A stretch of 5,623 nucleotides of DNA from an uncultured Collinsella sp. (lineage in GTDB: Bacteria; Actinomycetota; Coriobacteriia; Coriobacteriales; Coriobacteriaceae). Of this stretch, positions 3,678 to 5,623 are shown piece by piece. The stretch spans positions 1 through 5,623 of the forward strand of contig CABTAA010000114.1 in the NCBI GenBank assembly GCA_902482615.1, written 5' to 3'. The position numbers and the translations under genes are program-made. The notes beneath the pieces were generated by a model. That model was given only the letters and a program-made list of their open reading frames with translations. It was not told the DNA's origin and did no database searches. Position 1 is the stretch's first letter, and every line of letters begins with the position of its first letter.

Positions 3678-5623
3678 CTAGGGGAGGAGCTTCATGGCTG
3701 CGTCGTGGGCGGCGTGCTCGTAGGTGTCGTCGAGGGGCTTGAGCGGCAGCAGGGCGGCGGCCTGCGCATCGCCGCGGCGCTCGAGGGCGTGCGCGATCAG
3801 CCAGTCGGCGAGTTCGGGGTTCTTGGGCAGCGCCGGCCCGTGCAGGTACGTGCCGATGACGCCCTTGTAGATCAGACCCTCAAGGCCATCGTCGCCGTTG
3901 TTGCCGGTGCCCGTGACGACGGACGTTCCGAGCGGCGTGGCATCGGCGTCCAAAAGCGTGCGGCCGCCATGGTTCTCGAATCCCACAAAGGGCTCAGGTG
4001 CCAGGTCGGTTTTGACGGCTACGTTGCCGATCAGGCGGTCGGAGCCGCGTACGGTTTCGGCGGCAATGACCCCCAGACCCTCAATGCGATCCTCGCCCAT
4101 ATAGTACGAACGGCCGAGCAGCTGATAGCTGCCACAGATGGCGAGCAGCGAGCCGCCATCCTCAACATAGGATGCGACCTTGTCTTTTTGGGCGAGCAGC
4201 TCGTGTGCCACGGCTAGCTGGTCGCGGTCGGAGCCGCCACCCATCATGACGATATCGGCATCGGTGAGATCGAGTGACTCGCCCATACGGACCTCGTCCA
4301 CGCGAACGGGGATGCCGCGCCAGGCGCAGCGACGCTCGAGGGCGATAACGTTGCCGCCGTCGCCGTAGAGGTTGAGGGCATCGGGGTACAGGTAGACGAT
4401 GCGCAGCGGGCGCGAAAGCTCGACTGGCGCGATGCCGACGGGGACGGCACTGCCATCGGCACACGTTGCAGCGCGGGCAGCAACCGTGGCTGCATCGGCA
4501 CCCTTCAGCCCATCGAGTTCTTTGACCAGCGGCGGGAAGGCCGTGTAGTTGGCGACGGCATAGAAAGTGTCGCCTGCGGCTTCATCCGCAACGGCGCCAA
4601 TTGCCTGCGCGACGTCCGAGATAATCGCGGCATCGATGCCGGCGTACTTGAGGCGTACCTGCATGTCGTGCGCACGCGTGCCTCCGGCAAAGGCGACAAG
4701 ACCCGGTGTGTCGGCGATGCGCTCGAAGTCGACGTCGTAGATCCACGAGACATCGTGGCCGTCGGCGTCGTTGTCGTTGAGGAAGAAAGCACAGAGCCTG
4801 CCGCCCGCCGTCTTAATGGACTGGATCTGGCGATCGAAGCCCACGGGATTCTTAGCCAGGTTGGCCTCGACGGTGCGGCCGGCGATATCCCAGCGGCCCA
4901 TGCGTCCGCCGGCGGGGACGTAGGCATCGAGCGTGGGCTGCAGGTGCGCCGTATCCACGCCCAACTCGTGCGCGGCAAAGAAGGCGGCGGCAACGTTGTA
5001 GACCATGTACAGGCCGTTGTAGCGTGTGGCGATGTGTGCGGCAGCCGCGTCGGGCGCAGATCCAAAGACCAGGTCAAAGTCGTAGCCGTCGCAGCCGAGC
5101 TCCACGCCCGTCACGCGGCGGACCAGTGCGGGGCGTGCCCAACCGCACGAGGGGCAATGGTAGGCGCCGAGTTGACCATACTGCACATAGTCGTACTCCA
5201 ACGGGGCGTTGCACTGCGAGCAAAAGCGAGAGTCGCTAATGCGGTCAGACTCGGTGTCGGTGGCGCCGTCGATGCCAAAGGCGATGTTTGCATTGGGAAC
5301 GCGTGCGGCGATCGCGGCACACAGCGGGTCGTCTGCGTTGTAGATGAGCGTTGTTGCCGGAGAGAGCTCCAACGCATGGGCGATGACCTCCTGGGTGTGA
5401 TCGATCTCGCCATAGCGATCCAGCTGGTCGCGGAACAGGTTGAGCAGCACGAAGTACGTCGGCTTGAGCTTGGGCAGGACGCGCACGGTGTAGAGCTCAT
5501 CGCATTCAAAAACGCCCACGCGCTTGCCGCCGCCGGCTCGCTTGAGGCCGCTGCGCGCCTCGAGCAGTGCACCCACCACGCCCGGCTCCATGTTGTTGCC
5601 GGCGCGGTTGCATACCACCGTGG
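3678..5623 (-). CDS. MurT-GatD fusion: lipid II isoglutaminyl synthase, N-terminus cut by right edge
   Basis: Amidates the alpha-carboxyl of D-Glu in the lipid II stem peptide to D-isoglutamine, at the cytoplasmic membrane face. Residues are counted from the GTG at 5618. MurT part (about 1-372): NRAGNNMEPG at 4-13; LLNLFRDQLDRYGEID at 58-73; LIYNADDP at 91-98; a zinc ribbon with Cys133, 136, 155 and 158; NLAKNPVGFD at 253-262; and LNDNDADGHDVSWIYDVDFE at 280-299. GatD part (about 404-615): NLYGDGGN at 416-423, GGGSDRDQ at 460-467, nucleophile Cys495 in AICGSYQLLG, VGFENHGGRT at 545-554 and catalytic His593 in GTYLHGPALPKNP. MurT and GatD are separate subunits in Staphylococcus and Streptococcus; here they share one frame joined by a roughly 31-residue Ala-rich linker with no ATG, GTG or TTG codon. 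The frame is open to the edge, so the Mur ligase P-loop (GTNGKTT type) and perhaps 60-80 residues are missing. The family call is secure. Confidence 0.95.
   Translation of the reverse strand, partial: TVVCNRAGNNMEPGVVGALLEARSGLKRAGGGKRVGVFECDELYTVRVLPKLKPTYFVLLNLFRDQLDRYGEIDHTQEVIAHALELSPATTLIYNADDPLCAAIAARVPNANIAFGIDGATDTESDRISDSRFCSQCNAPLEYDYVQYGQLGAYHCPSCGWARPALVRRVTGVELGCDGYDFDLVFGSAPDAAAAHIATRYNGLYMVYNVAAAFFAAHELGVDTAHLQPTLDAYVPAGGRMGRWDIAGRTVEANLAKNPVGFDRQIQSIKTAGGRLCAFFLNDNDADGHDVSWIYDVDFERIADTPGLVAFAGGTRAHDMQVRLKYAGIDAAIISDVAQAIGAVADEAAGDTFYAVANYTAFPPLVKELDGLKGADAATVAARAATCADGSAVPVGIAPVELSRPLRIVYLYPDALNLYGDGGNVIALERRCAWRGIPVRVDEVRMGESLDLTDADIVMMGGGSDRDQLAVAHELLAQKDKVASYVEDGGSLLAICGSYQLLGRSYYMGEDRIEGLGVIAAETVRGSDRLIGNVAVKTDLAPEPFVGFENHGGRTLLDADATPLGTSVVTGTGNNGDDGLEGLIYKGVIGTYLHGPALPKNPELADWLIAHALERRGDAQAAALLPLKPLDDTYEHAAHDAAMKLLP

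Noticed and set aside
3597..4217. A 206-residue plus-strand frame opposite the end of murT-gatD
   Set aside because: It starts within palindromic repeats and is the complement of the conserved GatD active-site region, so it is a shadow frame.

Overview
The window looks like chromosomal DNA from a high-GC gut actinobacterium of the class Coriobacteriia, most likely Collinsella or a close relative. This rests on the GC-rich third codon positions, a type III glutamine synthetase, an amidating MurT/GatD enzyme whose motifs match the Gram-positive family, and repeat-rich, AT-richer intergenic DNA. The assignment is an inference from gene content and base composition; no 16S or other marker is present.

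Layout, left to right. Positions 1-421 (minus strand) hold the N-terminal half of metF, 5,10-methylenetetrahydrofolate reductase. Positions 422-847 are a divergent intergenic region between metF and glnA. It contains several dyads, candidate promoters and a run of three stem-loops in front of glnA. Positions 848-2935 (plus) encode a complete type III glutamine synthetase (GlnN/GSIII), closed by a strong intrinsic terminator at 2967-2998. Positions 2999-3381 carry no convincing gene. They hold a 219-bp segment bounded by 34-nt inverted repeats, a fragment resembling the 3' half of a tRNA, and the terminator of the next gene. Positions 3382-3458 (minus) are tRNA-Glu(UUC) with encoded CCA. Positions 3459-3677 hold the tRNA promoter, a pair of 27-nt direct repeats, a long palindrome and a probable terminator. 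Positions 3678-5623 (minus) are a large reading frame, cut by the right edge, in which MurT and GatD are fused into one polypeptide.

How the genes relate. GlnA makes glutamine from glutamate and ammonia. GatD releases ammonia from glutamine so that MurT can amidate the D-glutamate of lipid II to D-isoglutamine. tRNA-Glu supplies glutamate to translation. MetF supplies methyl groups for methionine. The transcription units are separate (metF leftward, glnA rightward, tRNA-Glu and murT-gatD leftward), so this is a neighbourhood rather than an operon.

The most interesting items are the MurT-GatD gene fusion, the 219-bp inverted-repeat element, the structured leader of glnA, the tRNA-like relic, and the palindromic repeats between tRNA-Glu and murT-gatD.
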